From contig JANQOQ010000014.1 of NCBI GenBank assembly GCA_028285755.1, positions 62,001 through 126,000 on the forward strand: DNA of 64,000 nucleotides, read 5' to 3'. Made by a program: the position numbers and the translations under genes. A model generated the notes under the pieces. It was not told the origin of the DNA and did not search any database. It saw only the letters and a program-made list of their open reading frames with translations. This document shows, piece after piece, positions 16,792 to 25,361 of the stretch (position 1 is the first letter of the stretch; each line of letters starts with the position of its first letter). Source of the DNA: Puniceicoccaceae bacterium. GTDB taxonomy: Bacteria > Verrucomicrobiota > Verrucomicrobiia > Opitutales > JAFGAQ01.

Positions 16792-16924
16792 GATATACAT
16801 CCCAACGGTGAAAAATAGTGCTAATTTGATGCCAAAAGTCAACTGAGAGAAGCGTTTGACCGGATAAACTGCGTATTTTATAAGTTTTTGATGGTTGGGC
16901 GGTTATCATTAGGAACAATTGCTA

Positions 16925-16950
16925 ATGAGGGGCGGAGGCGGATGGATTGA
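16925..16950 (+). repeat. TWJ remnant, 5' arm only
   Basis: GAGGGGCGGAGGCGGATGG and ATTG match the P1/P2 5' arm; the rest is lost. Just after it (17000-17035) is a copy of a widespread low-complexity repeat, CCACAGATTAACACAGATG. No gene is seen between 16792 and 17139. Confidence 0.6.
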
Positions 16951-17139
16951 ACGATTGTTGAGAATGTAATAAATTGTGGCGGAAAAGGGATAAGTTTTTG
17001 TGAGCCACAGATTAACACAGATGAAAACAGATTTGGGGCTTCGCCCTGCAAGAAGAGGGTGATTTTGGGTTGAGTGGGTGTGGGGAATAGTTTACAGAAT
17101 TATTGATATTCCTTTTTATTATTCTCTTTCATTAATAGA

Positions 17140-18630
17140 GTGATTTATTATTCCAAATTTAGTTGGGCAATACCTTCGGCTTTCTCCAGTTGTTTAGGAA
17201 ACTGTATATTCGAACAAGGTGACGTATTATACGATTCTCCAGTGGGATATAATTCAGAACAAAATCATGAAAAATCACTAAATTACCGTATACAAATTAT
17301 ATCTCCTAAACGTAAAACACCTACTTCTCAGGCTTCCGATAATAATGAAAGCACGAATTTGTTCCCCGCTAATTGGGATTCTGCTGTAGAATTGGCTCTT
17401 TGGGATATAAAAAATGGTGTAAAGTCTATAAAAAGAACCAAGCAGGGAAATTTGTATTATTTATTATGGAAAGGGGATATTACTTACCTTGATAGTGAGA
17501 ACAGTCCAGAAATTCCTGTGACTTGGGAAAGGTTGAATCGGTTAATACATGATCACAAAGAATATATTGAGCAAAAATATCTAATTGATGACGCGTATGC
17601 TGGATTTGTTTTGCCGTTTGATCCAACAAATTCCCTTTTAGTGGAAAAGCACAGTAAGATAGAAAGATACTTAGATGAGGATTTTGATCATCAAATAGTT
17701 ACATTAGAACCTGATAATATATTTGATAATACTGAATTCTTACCAACTTTGAAAATCAAATGCTACCTAACTGAGAGCAAGAAAGTTGAGGGATTCAGAG
17801 ATAGGTTTAAAGAAGCTTTATGGCCTGTAAGAACTAATAAAAATCCAAAAATAAAAATTAATGGAATCGAAAAAGATAAAACTATTTCCAATTTTATACT
17901 TAAGCAAAATAGTTCAGGGGGCAATAGTTTTACAATAAACAATCATGGTCTATATTTTACAGCAAAAAGAGAAAATCTAAAAACTATAAGAGTTACTTCA
18001 TTCTATCATAGTAAGTTACCATATCCTTACAGGCTTCATCTTGAAAAAGCCAAAGAATTAAAGAAATCCGTGTATAAGTATCTGCATAATCTTAGTGTGG
18101 ATTGTCCTAATCATTTTTTTAATGCTCCTAATGTTAGATGCTCAAAAGTTGATCTGAATTTAAGTGAGGAAGAAATTGAGATTACCACAAGTGGTCCGAC
18201 TGACCATGAGTTAATAAAACTGGCAAAGTCATCTAGAGGGTTTGGGAACTACAAAAGTGCGCACCAAGAAATTGAAGCTTACTTATTGGAAAATGATCCC
18301 AAGACAATAGCCACGGAAGTGCCTATTTGGTTAGAGTCTGCAGAGTTTTCAAATTATTCAGGAATGTTTGGTTCAACTAAACCTCTAACAGGCCACATTG
18401 ATGTAATTAGACTTGAAAATGATGGAAAGGTTGGGATTTGGGATTTCAAGCCTGATGCATATCACGAAAAGCGTGCTAAATATCAATTATTCCTATATGG
18501 CCTGATGTTTGCAAACAGAACAGGCATACCTTTTAAAACAATTGAGCTAGGATATTTTGATACTTCAGATTGCTTCAGAGTTTTGGTAAATAAAAAATCA
18601 CAGACTACCCTAGCGACGATTTTGAATTAG
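17140..18630 (+). CDS. PD-(D/E)XK-like nuclease-domain protein, AT-rich
   Basis: 496 aa with GTG start. The C-terminal 130 residues contain EVPIW then LTGHIDVIR, VGIWDFKP and QLFLYGLMFA: the E...D...DxK plus QxxxY arrangement of Cas4/RecB-type PD-(D/E)XK nucleases. The N-terminal 350 residues have no motif I know. The gene is far richer in A+T than everything around it and stands alone at the junction between chromosome and prophage. Transfer and a role in DNA defence or processing are inferred from this. The exact start is uncertain. Confidence 0.7.
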   Translation: MIYYSKFSWAIPSAFSSCLGNCIFEQGDVLYDSPVGYNSEQNHEKSLNYRIQIISPKRKTPTSQASDNNESTNLFPANWDSAVELALWDIKNGVKSIKRTKQGNLYYLLWKGDITYLDSENSPEIPVTWERLNRLIHDHKEYIEQKYLIDDAYAGFVLPFDPTNSLLVEKHSKIERYLDEDFDHQIVTLEPDNIFDNTEFLPTLKIKCYLTESKKVEGFRDRFKEALWPVRTNKNPKIKINGIEKDKTISNFILKQNSSGGNSFTINNHGLYFTAKRENLKTIRVTSFYHSKLPYPYRLHLEKAKELKKSVYKYLHNLSVDCPNHFFNAPNVRCSKVDLNLSEEEIEITTSGPTDHELIKLAKSSRGFGNYKSAHQEIEAYLLENDPKTIATEVPIWLESAEFSNYSGMFGSTKPLTGHIDVIRLENDGKVGIWDFKPDAYHEKRAKYQLFLYGLMFANRTGIPFKTIELGYFDTSDCFRVLVNKKSQTTLATILN

Positions 18631-18639
18631 AGGCTTAGT

Positions 18640-18885
18640 TATAAGTCGTTGGGGTTGTGGACGCGGAATTTGACTTCACTGTCGGTGTGGTTGGCTTGTT
18701 TTTTGATGATGATGGTGTCGAGTTATTCGCTTACAGGCGGCGGAGGGGGTGTTCGACGTGGATGCTGGCGGTTTCGGAGCCGCGGTCGTTGGGGTAGTTG
18801 TAGGTGTGGGGGTCTACGATGAGGGCGACGCCGGGGTAGTGCTAGCCGATCCACTGGTTGCGGTGTGAGTGGGTGAGCAGGAGTG
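18640..18885 (-). pseudogene. Remnants of tail-tip C-terminal segments
   Basis: Bases 18640-18730 repeat the last codons of the next gene: on the minus strand they read IIIKKQANHTDSEVKFRVHN and so on, against IFIKEHGNSTGGEVKFRVHA in the intact protein. Bases 18735-18880 hold a second fragment (HTYNYPNDRGSETASIHVEH...) with stops. These look like discarded alternative C termini of the host-recognition protein. Confidence 0.7.
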
Positions 18886-21800
18886 CTAGTTGTCGTCGTT
18901 GGGGGCGTGGACGCGGAATTTGACTTCGCCGCCGGTGGAGTTGCCGTGTTCTTTGATGAAGATGGCGCCGAATTTTTCCTGAATGCCCCAGGCGGGTTTG
19001 CCCCAGATGGAGTAGTCGGTGCGGGTGATTTGGGCGATGTCCTGGTTTGGAGCGATGAGAAAGGGCTGGCCGTCGATGATGAAGCGAAATTTTTCGGCTT
19101 CGAATTCGGCGAGCGAGAAATCCTGGACCCCGCCTGAGCCGACGAGGAGGCGGAGGCCCGCTATTTTGCCGTCTGCGCGGACGTTAAGGAGGGCGCCGGC
19201 GCGGACTTCGTTGCCTTCGATGAAGGTGTTGAGGAGGAGGTCGACGTTGGCGACGTGGCCGTCGTACCAGGTATTTACTTTGGTGAGGGCTGAGTTCATG
19301 CCGCGGATGAGGGTGTCGTTGGCGATGGCGGTGCTGACGAGGGCGTTGAAGGCCTGGTTTTTGACTGTGGAGCCGTCGAGGTCGGTGACCTGGGAGCGGA
19401 GTTCGTTGTAGGCGAGGGCGTTGGCCTGGACTCCGTCTTCGATGCGTTGGACTTCGGAGCGGTTGAAGGTGATGTCGCTTGCCATGCCGTTGAGGCGGCC
19501 GTCTGCGCTGTCCATGCGGGTGAGGAGGGCTGTGTATTGTTGCGCGAGGGCGTTGTCTCCGTTTGCGATGGCGGTCATGGCGGACTCTACGCCGGCTTTG
19601 GCGGTGTTTGCGACGGCGAGGACGCCGTCGATGCGTTCGGCGAAGGCGATACCGTCTGCGGCGTATTTGTTGGTGTGTTCGATAAAGTCTGCGCCGAGGC
19701 CGTCGGTTTCTTCGGAGAGTTCGTTGAGGCGTGTGTCGAGGCCTGCGATGATTTCGTCGGAGATGGTGGAGATGGTGGAGGTGATTTGGGTGATCTGGTC
19801 GTTGAGGATGCCAAGGTATTCTTCGGCGTCGCCGATTTTGATGAGGAGGCCTTCGGGGTCGGATCGACCATTTTCGCTGAGTTCGACGTTGAAGCCGACG
19901 CCTTTGGTGACGACGGAGCGTTCGCCTTCTTCGACGTCGGAGGCGTCGATGTAGAGGCCGTACTGGCCTTCGTTGAGCGGGGTGTGCGTGATGGCGAAGG
20001 GGATGTAGCCGGTGGCGGCGGTGACGTGGTTTTCCAACTCGATGCGGGTGTTGGTTTCGTCCCCGTTTTTAATGACGTAGGCTGACCAGTAGTCGATGTC
20101 TTCGTTAGCGTCTTCGATGTGGCCGTAGAAGGTCATGGGCTCGCCGGTGGTGCCGTTGTAGTCGTTTTTGTCGTGGTCAAAGACGATTTCGGGGGGGGTG
20201 ATTTCGCGTTTTTCGAAGGTGTGGGAGAGGGTGTAGGCGTCTTCCAGGGGTTGGCGGGTGGCGGCGCGGTAGGTCTGGAGTTTAAAGTGTTTGGTGATGT
20301 CCTGGGCGAAGTCGGCGTGGTTGAGGGGTTTTTGCATGAGGGATGCGCGTGTGATGATCCAGAGGTTTTGACCGGGGTAGGCGAGGGCCATGGTGGATTT
20401 GTAGCGGCCGCGGTAGGTGTGGATGCGGTAGCGGTAGTCGCCCAGGGGGGTGAGGGCGCCGATGGAGAGGAGCTCGGAGCCGATGATGGCGAGGAGGGTG
20501 TTGTCGTTTTGAAACTGGGGGGACTGGCCCTGGAGGAGGTGGCTGTCGAGGCTGTTTTCGGTGAGGGTGAGCTCGAGGGTGGTCGGTATGTCTTCGGGGG
20601 TAGGGTTGTTCGGGTTGCTACTGCGTTCGATAGCAGGGAGTGTTGACTGGAGGGTCGCGCGGAGGGCGAAGGGGTGTCGGGACTCGAGGAGGTCGTAGGA
20701 GGCCTGGTCGTCAGACATCCAGGTGTCGAAGCCCTGGATGTAGGGTGCGGGGCGCTCGGCGAGGAGGGCCATAGTGGTGCGGGTGGTGCCCGCGAGGGAT
20801 GCCGGGAGGCGCAGGATGGCAGCGTTTTGGATGGCGGGGACTTCGTGGACGGGGGGCAGGTAGGGGGTATCGGGTGCGGAGTAGTCCATCGCGAAGAGGC
20901 CGCGCTCGCGCACCCAGTCGAGCGTTGTGGTGCCGGCGAAGGGGTGATCCTGACGTGCGGTGCAGCGGACGATGAGGTCGAGCCGGTAGTCGGAATCGTC
21001 GATGTGGAAGCGGTCTCCGGGGCGTATGCGTGTGCCGTCCGGGTGGGTGGCCGCATGGTATTCGTAGGTGGTGGTGCCGGATTCTTCAGGGACGGCGGCG
21101 GTCTGGATAGCTTCCTGTGCGAAGCGGAGGGCCTGCTGGCCGGTGATGAAGAAGGGTTTGGAGAGGCGCTCTTCGCGAACTTCGCCGACGATGCCTTTGT
21201 TGTAGAGGGAGGTGGCGGACTTGGAGTCTTCCTTGAGGAGGCGCTCGTGCTCGCGGTGCTCGACGGTGACTTGGTTGAGGGTGTGTTCGTAGCCGGGGGA
21301 GGTGATGGTGGTCTCTCCGATTTGCTGGTGGTGGGAGAGCTCGGTAAGGCCGGAGGGGATGATGCCGTCGTGCGGGTAGAAGCCGATGGCGAGCCGCCCG
21401 TGGCGGTCGGTGCCGAAGCCGTCGAAGTAGGAGAGGGTATCGCCCCAGAATTGGCGAAATTTTGCAGATTTATGGAGGTGGGGGCAGATGTGGTAGGCGT
21501 CGGGCTGGTTGGTGAGGCGGAGGGCGACATCCTGCCAGGTGGGGATATCGAAGCGTGTGGTGGACCAGCCGAGGCCGAAGTGAGAGTCTGTGAGGAGTTG
21601 GGCGAGCGCGGAGAGGGGGTTGACACCCGTCGCGGTGACTTCTGCGGGGAGGTTGAGGGGGTTGTGGGCCTGGCGCTCGACCATGACCTCGATATCGGGG
21701 ACGGGGGGTGCGGAACCGATGGAGGAGTCTCCTGCGTGGAGCTGATGGAGGACGAGGTAGGCGATGCCATGGTAGGCGGGGTGGTCCTGTTCTGCTGAAG

Positions 21801-22257
21801 CAGAATCTCCGCTTTGCTCCGAGGGACTGGAGGCGGCATTGAGGACGAGGGGGTCCGGGGTTTGGGTATCGGTGCCCCAGTAGATGCGCAGGGTGGTGGC
21901 GTGGGCGCCGACCTGGATGTCTTCGTAGGGGGCGGTGTCCCGGCGGATATCGCCCTGCCAGATGAGTTCCTTGGATTTCCAGATGTGGGTGATGCGGTCG
22001 ATGGGGCCTGCGGCGATGATGCCGGCGATGTCGACGTGGAATTTGTGGCCGGTGGTCTCGGTGGATTTGCCAATTTTCTGCTGGATTTCGGTAGTGCGGA
22101 TGTTGAGTGGCTCAGTGATCCATTTGAGGGCGAGTTTGTCGCGCCCGCAGAACCAGGGGAGGGGGATGGCTTCCTGGTTGGAGGAGATTTGGGATTCGTC
22201 GAGGTTGGCGAGGCGGGGTTGGTCGCTTATTGAAATTTGGGTGGGTTGAGAGTACAT
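18886..22257 (-). CDS. Phage tail tip / host-specificity protein (J-like)
   Basis: 1123 aa. The N-terminal half (WKSKELIWQGDI..., RIYWGTDTQTPDP, GTDRHGRLAIGF, LNQVTVEHREHERLLKEDS) resembles the putative tail-protein domain of siphovirus and GTA tip proteins, which form the baseplate hub. Residues 800-1050 are long heptad-like helices (DQITQITSTISTISDEI...), followed by a small beta C-terminal domain. Its place after the BR0599 and NlpC genes matches the tip operon order. A 35-bp palindromic repeat is inserted in frame at about residue 145 (SGDSASAEQ). The start is 4 nt from TWJ-17. Confidence 0.85.
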   Translation of the reverse strand: MYSQPTQISISDQPRLANLDESQISSNQEAIPLPWFCGRDKLALKWITEPLNIRTTEIQQKIGKSTETTGHKFHVDIAGIIAAGPIDRITHIWKSKELIWQGDIRRDTAPYEDIQVGAHATTLRIYWGTDTQTPDPLVLNAASSPSEQSGDSASAEQDHPAYHGIAYLVLHQLHAGDSSIGSAPPVPDIEVMVERQAHNPLNLPAEVTATGVNPLSALAQLLTDSHFGLGWSTTRFDIPTWQDVALRLTNQPDAYHICPHLHKSAKFRQFWGDTLSYFDGFGTDRHGRLAIGFYPHDGIIPSGLTELSHHQQIGETTITSPGYEHTLNQVTVEHREHERLLKEDSKSATSLYNKGIVGEVREERLSKPFFITGQQALRFAQEAIQTAAVPEESGTTTYEYHAATHPDGTRIRPGDRFHIDDSDYRLDLIVRCTARQDHPFAGTTTLDWVRERGLFAMDYSAPDTPYLPPVHEVPAIQNAAILRLPASLAGTTRTTMALLAERPAPYIQGFDTWMSDDQASYDLLESRHPFALRATLQSTLPAIERSSNPNNPTPEDIPTTLELTLTENSLDSHLLQGQSPQFQNDNTLLAIIGSELLSIGALTPLGDYRYRIHTYRGRYKSTMALAYPGQNLWIITRASLMQKPLNHADFAQDITKHFKLQTYRAATRQPLEDAYTLSHTFEKREITPPEIVFDHDKNDYNGTTGEPMTFYGHIEDANEDIDYWSAYVIKNGDETNTRIELENHVTAATGYIPFAITHTPLNEGQYGLYIDASDVEEGERSVVTKGVGFNVELSENGRSDPEGLLIKIGDAEEYLGILNDQITQITSTISTISDEIIAGLDTRLNELSEETDGLGADFIEHTNKYAADGIAFAERIDGVLAVANTAKAGVESAMTAIANGDNALAQQYTALLTRMDSADGRLNGMASDITFNRSEVQRIEDGVQANALAYNELRSQVTDLDGSTVKNQAFNALVSTAIANDTLIRGMNSALTKVNTWYDGHVANVDLLLNTFIEGNEVRAGALLNVRADGKIAGLRLLVGSGGVQDFSLAEFEAEKFRFIIDGQPFLIAPNQDIAQITRTDYSIWGKPAWGIQEKFGAIFIKEHGNSTGGEVKFRVHAPNDDN
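21789..21823. repeat. Small palindromic repeat, copy 1 (in CDS)
   Basis: GTTCTGCTGAAGCAGAATC and the flank TCCGCTTTGCTCC. The 16-bp core TTCTGCTGAAGCAGAA is a perfect palindrome. It lies in frame in the tail-tip gene and is read as SGDSASAEQ on the minus strand. Confidence 0.8.
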
Positions 22258-22261
22258 TGTT

Positions 22262-22478
22262 AGAGGGCCTCGAACGGATGAGGCGGTTGTAAGTAATAAA
22301 TTATTTTATGGTTTTGATAATTACGAAAGAGGTGGCATTTAAAGGTATTTGCAACGCCTCATCCTTGAGCGCACAACCGCAGTGTGCAGCGGACTCAAAA
22401 TATCAGTCAGGTATTGGCATACATTCCTTCATTTCGTGCCTTGCAAGCAGCGGTTCTGCATCTCATCGAGACTCTCTT
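22262..22478 (+). repeat. TWJ-17
   Basis: First prophage-type copy: P1 AGAGGGCCTCGA / TCGAGACTCTCT, P2 GGATGAGGCGGTTG / CAACGCCTCATCC, P3 AACCGCAG / CAGCGGTT, apex AGGTATTGGCATACATTCC. It lies upstream of the tail-tip start. Confidence 0.9.
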
Positions 22479-22494
22479 TTGACGGTGCTATGGG

Positions 22495-22720
22495 AGGGAA
22501 ATGTGCTGGGCGGAAGCGTTGGTAAATGAGTAAAACAATATTATAAAGTGTTCGGCTAAATGGATGAATATTCGGGCTAAGTGGTGTTCTCACCCACGCA
22601 TCCTGAAAGCTACAACGAAGGCTGACTGCGGCATTCGGCAGGGGTCACATATTGCCTATATGCTCCCCATGCCTCAGCACTTGTAGATCCTCGTTCTAGT
22701 CTTTCCCAGCCCATTCCCTA
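22495..22720 (+). repeat. TWJ-18
   Basis: P1 is unique to this copy: AGGGAAATGTGCTGGG / CCCAGCCCATTCCCT. P2 is GCGTTGG.GAG / CTCACCCACGC. P3 is AACGAAGG type. Tandem with TWJ-17. Confidence 0.85.
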
Positions 22721-22737
22721 TGAAGGGGTTATGGGGA

Positions 22738-23688
22738 TTAATGGTTCAGCTTGGGGCGGTAGAGTGTGTGGGGCTGGAGGGTGAGGCGCTGGGAGAGGAA
22801 GGAGAGGTCGGTGAGGCGGTGGATGAGCACCCCTCGTGGTTTCAGACAGTGGAGAACGCGGAGGTCAGAATAGTCGTCATGGTGTGTGTGTATAGTATTT
22901 TGATTATTAGAATTGGAGTATGTATGGTGATTTTTTGATTGTATGTGCCGACTATTCTTAAAGTCTGCATGCGAGGTGTTCGTCGGATGCGAGCTACAGT
23001 CGAGTATTGGCATACACTCCTTTGCTCTTACCTCGAAGCCCTCCCATCCAGAGCTTTCCTCCGCGTTCTCTTTGGGGTGTTTGGCCGCTGGGTCGGAGTC
23101 CACATGCGAGGTGTCCTGCAGATCCGCCCTGCGGTCATGTATGTTTATACATTCCCTTGTGCTTCCTTTGGAGCCCTCCCATCTGGAACTCCCCTCCGCG
23201 TTCTCCGGGTACCGGGCATGAGTGGGTTTTGTAAAGGTTTCTTGTGATTCTGCTGAAGCAGAATTTCCGCTGGGCTCCAATAAGATGCCGAGGTGGCCGA
23301 TGGAGGTGCCGGTGCGAAAGGCGATGAGGTCGCCGGGACAGGGGACAGGAGAATGGGGATCCGAGACGGCGGAGTGATTGAAGGAATCGATTGAATCTTT
23401 GTAGGGGAGTTCGGTGAGTTTGCCTTGGAGTGTGGGGGAGTTGAGGAAGCTGCGGAAGAGGGTCTCGGTGTGCGGGGAGTGGATGCCCCAGTCGGTCGCG
23501 TAGGGGGGGAGGTCCAGGGGTTGGTGGATGAGGCCGATGTGGAGGAGCCAGGCTTGGGCGAGGTGGATGCAGTCGACCCCACCGCCGGGGCCGGGGGCCA
23601 TCGCATTGGCGTGGAACGGGGTATTCAACCATTTCATAGCGAAATGGTTTAGAAGTTCCTGAACGGGTGAATTGCGTGTATAATTCAT
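22738..23688 (-). CDS. NlpC/P60 tail peptidase interrupted in frame by repeats
   Basis: 316 aa. Cell-wall peptidase of the tail tip, as in the GTA/siphovirus order BR0599-NlpC-tip. Catalytic Cys40 lies in GGGVDCIHLAQAW and His132 in GHLGILLEP. The third catalytic residue in the family is a His about 12 residues later (for example VHA in Spr). Here the matching RVLHC is His280, so about 136 extra residues separate the two. The extra segment is read from TWJ-19 plus a small palindromic repeat, and the frame stays open. The start codon (MNYT) is in the P2 loop of TWJ-20. The protein may be inactive unless the insert is tolerated or removed. Confidence 0.75.
   Translation of the reverse strand: MNYTRNSPVQELLNHFAMKWLNTPFHANAMAPGPGGGVDCIHLAQAWLLHIGLIHQPLDLPPYATDWGIHSPHTETLFRSFLNSPTLQGKLTELPYKDSIDSFNHSAVSDPHSPVPCPGDLIAFRTGTSIGHLGILLEPSGNSASAESQETFTKPTHARYPENAEGSSRWEGSKGSTRECINIHDRRADLQDTSHVDSDPAAKHPKENAEESSGWEGFEVRAKECMPILDCSSHPTNTSHADFKNSRHIQSKNHHTYSNSNNQNTIHTHHDDYSDLRVLHCLKPRGVLIHRLTDLSFLSQRLTLQPHTLYRPKLNH
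22852..23215 (+). repeat. TWJ-19, inside nlpC, with two alternative P1 3' arms
   Basis: The P1 5' arm GAGAACGCGGAGG (22852-22864) is coding sequence of nlpC (the codons for LRVL). Its exact complement CCTCCGCGTTCTC occurs twice, at 23058-23070 and 23193-23205, each after its own P3. P2 is AGAATAGTCG / CGACTATTCT, another private pair. Two 3' arms compete for one 5' arm. Confidence 0.85.
23246..23278. repeat. Small palindromic repeat, copy 2 (in CDS)
   Basis: GATTCTGCTGAAGCAGAATT with flank TCCGCTGGGCTCC, the same core as copy 1. It forms the right edge of the insertion in nlpC and is read as PSGNSASAES on the minus strand. Confidence 0.8.
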
Positions 23689-23869
23689 AAGGTTGAGAAA
23701 GAGGTAGCTGCGGTAGACTTTAAAAAGTGTTTGTGGGTAATTGCGCAATTCACCCTCGAGACCACATGCGAGGTGTTCTGCGGATTTGGACTGCAGTCAC
23801 GTATGTTTATACGCTCCTTTGTCCTTCACCTTGAAAGCCTCACATCTGACTCTCGTCAGAATCTCCTTA
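23651..23869 (+). repeat. TWJ-20
   Basis: P2 GGTGAATTGCG / CGCAATTCACC is a clear private pair. P1 is weak (AGAAGTTCCTGAAC with GTCAGAATCTCCTT). P3 is ATGCGAGG type with apex ACGTATGTTTATACG. The P1 and P2 5' arms are nlpC codons and the nlpC start lies in the P2 loop. Confidence 0.8.
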
Positions 23870-23871
23870 TG

Positions 23872-24066
23872 TGGGCTTTGATGGGCGTCGGAGGGCTTTG
23901 TTTTACCAAAATTTAATGTGTATCGGAGAGTGCTGGTAACTTCTTACAAAGCGACAACCGCAGTGTGCTGCGGATGCGTGATGCGGTTACGTATACTTAT
24001 ACGTGCCCTTTCGCTTACCTTGCAGCCAGCGGTTCTGAATTTCGTGCAACCGCCCTTTTGGGTTCG
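23872..24066 (+). repeat. TWJ-21, diverged
   Basis: A good P3 (AACCGCAG / CAGCGGTT, apex ACGTATACTTATACG) at about 23950-24045. P2 reads GGGCTTTG / CAAAGC and the outer stem is weak (GGGCG.. / CAACCGCCC). Confidence 0.65.
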
Positions 24067-24102
24067 TTGTAAGGAGGTTAGTAAGGAATGAGAGAAGATG
24101 GG

Positions 24103-24948
24103 CTATTTCTTGAGGTCGAGGATGAGGTGGCGGAGCCAGGGTTCCCGGATGGTGGGTTGCTGCGAGAGGCATTCTGCGAATGGTTTCTTTTCGGCGTGGC
24201 CGAGGTTGAAGAGGTCGTAGGCCCTGCGGAGTGCCTGTAGGTTTTTTTCTTCGCGAGGGGGCTCGAGCATGGTGTCGGTGGCCCAATCCTGGGGTCGGTT
24301 GGGGAGGGTGACTTTATCCTGCATGTTGCCGAGGTAGTCCCAGAGTCGGTAGGGGATAGAGATGTTTTTGATATTTGTGATTTCGAGCTCTTTGACCCAG
24401 GGGGTGTTTTGCTGCCAGCGCCAGGTATTAGGGCTGGTTTTGGTTTGCATGGTGATGCCGCGAAAGGCGATTTTGCGCTTCATTTCGCGGACGGATAGGT
24501 TTTGCCGGCTGGCGAGTTGGATGAGGTGGTGGGCGAGGATGCCAAAGGTGCCTCCTCTGGCCACCAAATCGATGAAGACGGTCATTCTTTTGCGGGCGAG
24601 GATCATTTCCGGTAGCAGGCCACACTCGGAGAGGTGGTCATTAAGGGCGTTTGCGGTATTGAAATTTTGCTTTTGGAGGTCGTCGATGGATTCGTAGCGG
24701 TTCGAGAGGTTGAGGTGGACAAGGTCCTCGAGCCTGGGAGAATCGCTGAAAATGCCGGAGAGGTAATCAAACAGGCTCTCCGGGGAGCGGCCGACGAATA
24801 CCATGAGGCCGTCTTCGGATTGAGCGAGCACTTTCGCGCAGACGGTGCGGAGCTCTTCCGGAAATTCGGGGTAGGTAGCGGAGCGTTCGCCTTCGATGAG
24901 GGTGCCGAGCTGCTCGCTTTTTTGGAGGTTCCAGCGGAAGGGTTTCAT
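24103..24948 (-). CDS. Phosphoribosyltransferase-like protein (cargo)
   Basis: 281 aa, soluble. VFVGRSPESLFDYLSG and MTVFIDLVARGGTFGIL resemble the beta-strand plus PRPP-binding loop of type I PRTase folds; the usual DD pair is reduced to one Asp. The C-terminal third is helical and basic. It lies in a run of three non-structural genes between the BR0599 and NlpC tail genes on the same strand, so it is probably cargo expressed with the late genes. Function not known. Confidence 0.5.
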   Translation of the reverse strand: MKPFRWNLQKSEQLGTLIEGERSATYPEFPEELRTVCAKVLAQSEDGLMVFVGRSPESLFDYLSGIFSDSPRLEDLVHLNLSNRYESIDDLQKQNFNTANALNDHLSECGLLPEMILARKRMTVFIDLVARGGTFGILAHHLIQLASRQNLSVREMKRKIAFRGITMQTKTSPNTWRWQQNTPWVKELEITNIKNISIPYRLWDYLGNMQDKVTLPNRPQDWATDTMLEPPREEKNLQALRRAYDLFNLGHAEKKPFAECLSQQPTIREPWLRHLILDLKK

Positions 24949-24965
24949 GGGTAAGCCGGGAGCTT

Positions 24966-25361
24966 TTATTGGGTTTTACGGTCGCGGAAATAGAGGATGG
25001 TGAGGAGAAAGGTGTAGCCGTAGATCATGGCGGTCTGGAGCCAATAGGGGGTGGTGGTCTGGGTATCGGTGAGGAGCTCGTTAAGGTCAGGTGAGAGGTT
25101 GACTGCGCTGAGGCCGAGTGCAGTGAGTGCGAGCACGATGATTGCGACGGGGGCGTTTTCGCGGTTGCGACTGGCGAGGTAAAAGAGGCCTATGTAGGCA
25201 CAGACGGCGAAGGAGATAATCTTATCCTGATAGGCGTAAAAGGGGGTATCGTAATAGACAAAGAGCACGGGGACCTTGATACCGAAGAAGTGGGCGATGG
25301 CCATGCAGCTGAAGTAGGCGACGCCTGCCAGGAATGTGTATTGGGTAAGCTTTGAGTTCAT
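24966..25361 (-). CDS. Four-helix membrane protein (cargo)
   Basis: 131 aa with four hydrophobic segments ending in a basic tail (YFRDRKTQ). No family recognised. Its start overlaps the stop of the upstream hydrolase gene by 4 nt, so the two are translationally coupled. Confidence 0.65.
   Translation of the reverse strand: MNSKLTQYTFLAGVAYFSCMAIAHFFGIKVPVLFVYYDTPFYAYQDKIISFAVCAYIGLFYLASRNRENAPVAIIVLALTALGLSAVNLSPDLNELLTDTQTTTPYWLQTAMIYGYTFLLTILYFRDRKTQ

Noticed and set aside
19447-21798. Long plus-strand ORFs opposite the tail-tip gene
   Set aside because: They are antisense to a well-supported 1123-aa gene in high-GC codons and have Val/Gly/Glu-rich shadow composition.
18886-22257. Diversity-generating retroelement acting on the tail-tip gene
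   Set aside because: No reverse transcriptase and no template/variable repeat pair with adenine-directed differences are present; the C-terminal fragments look like ordinary decay or segment swapping.
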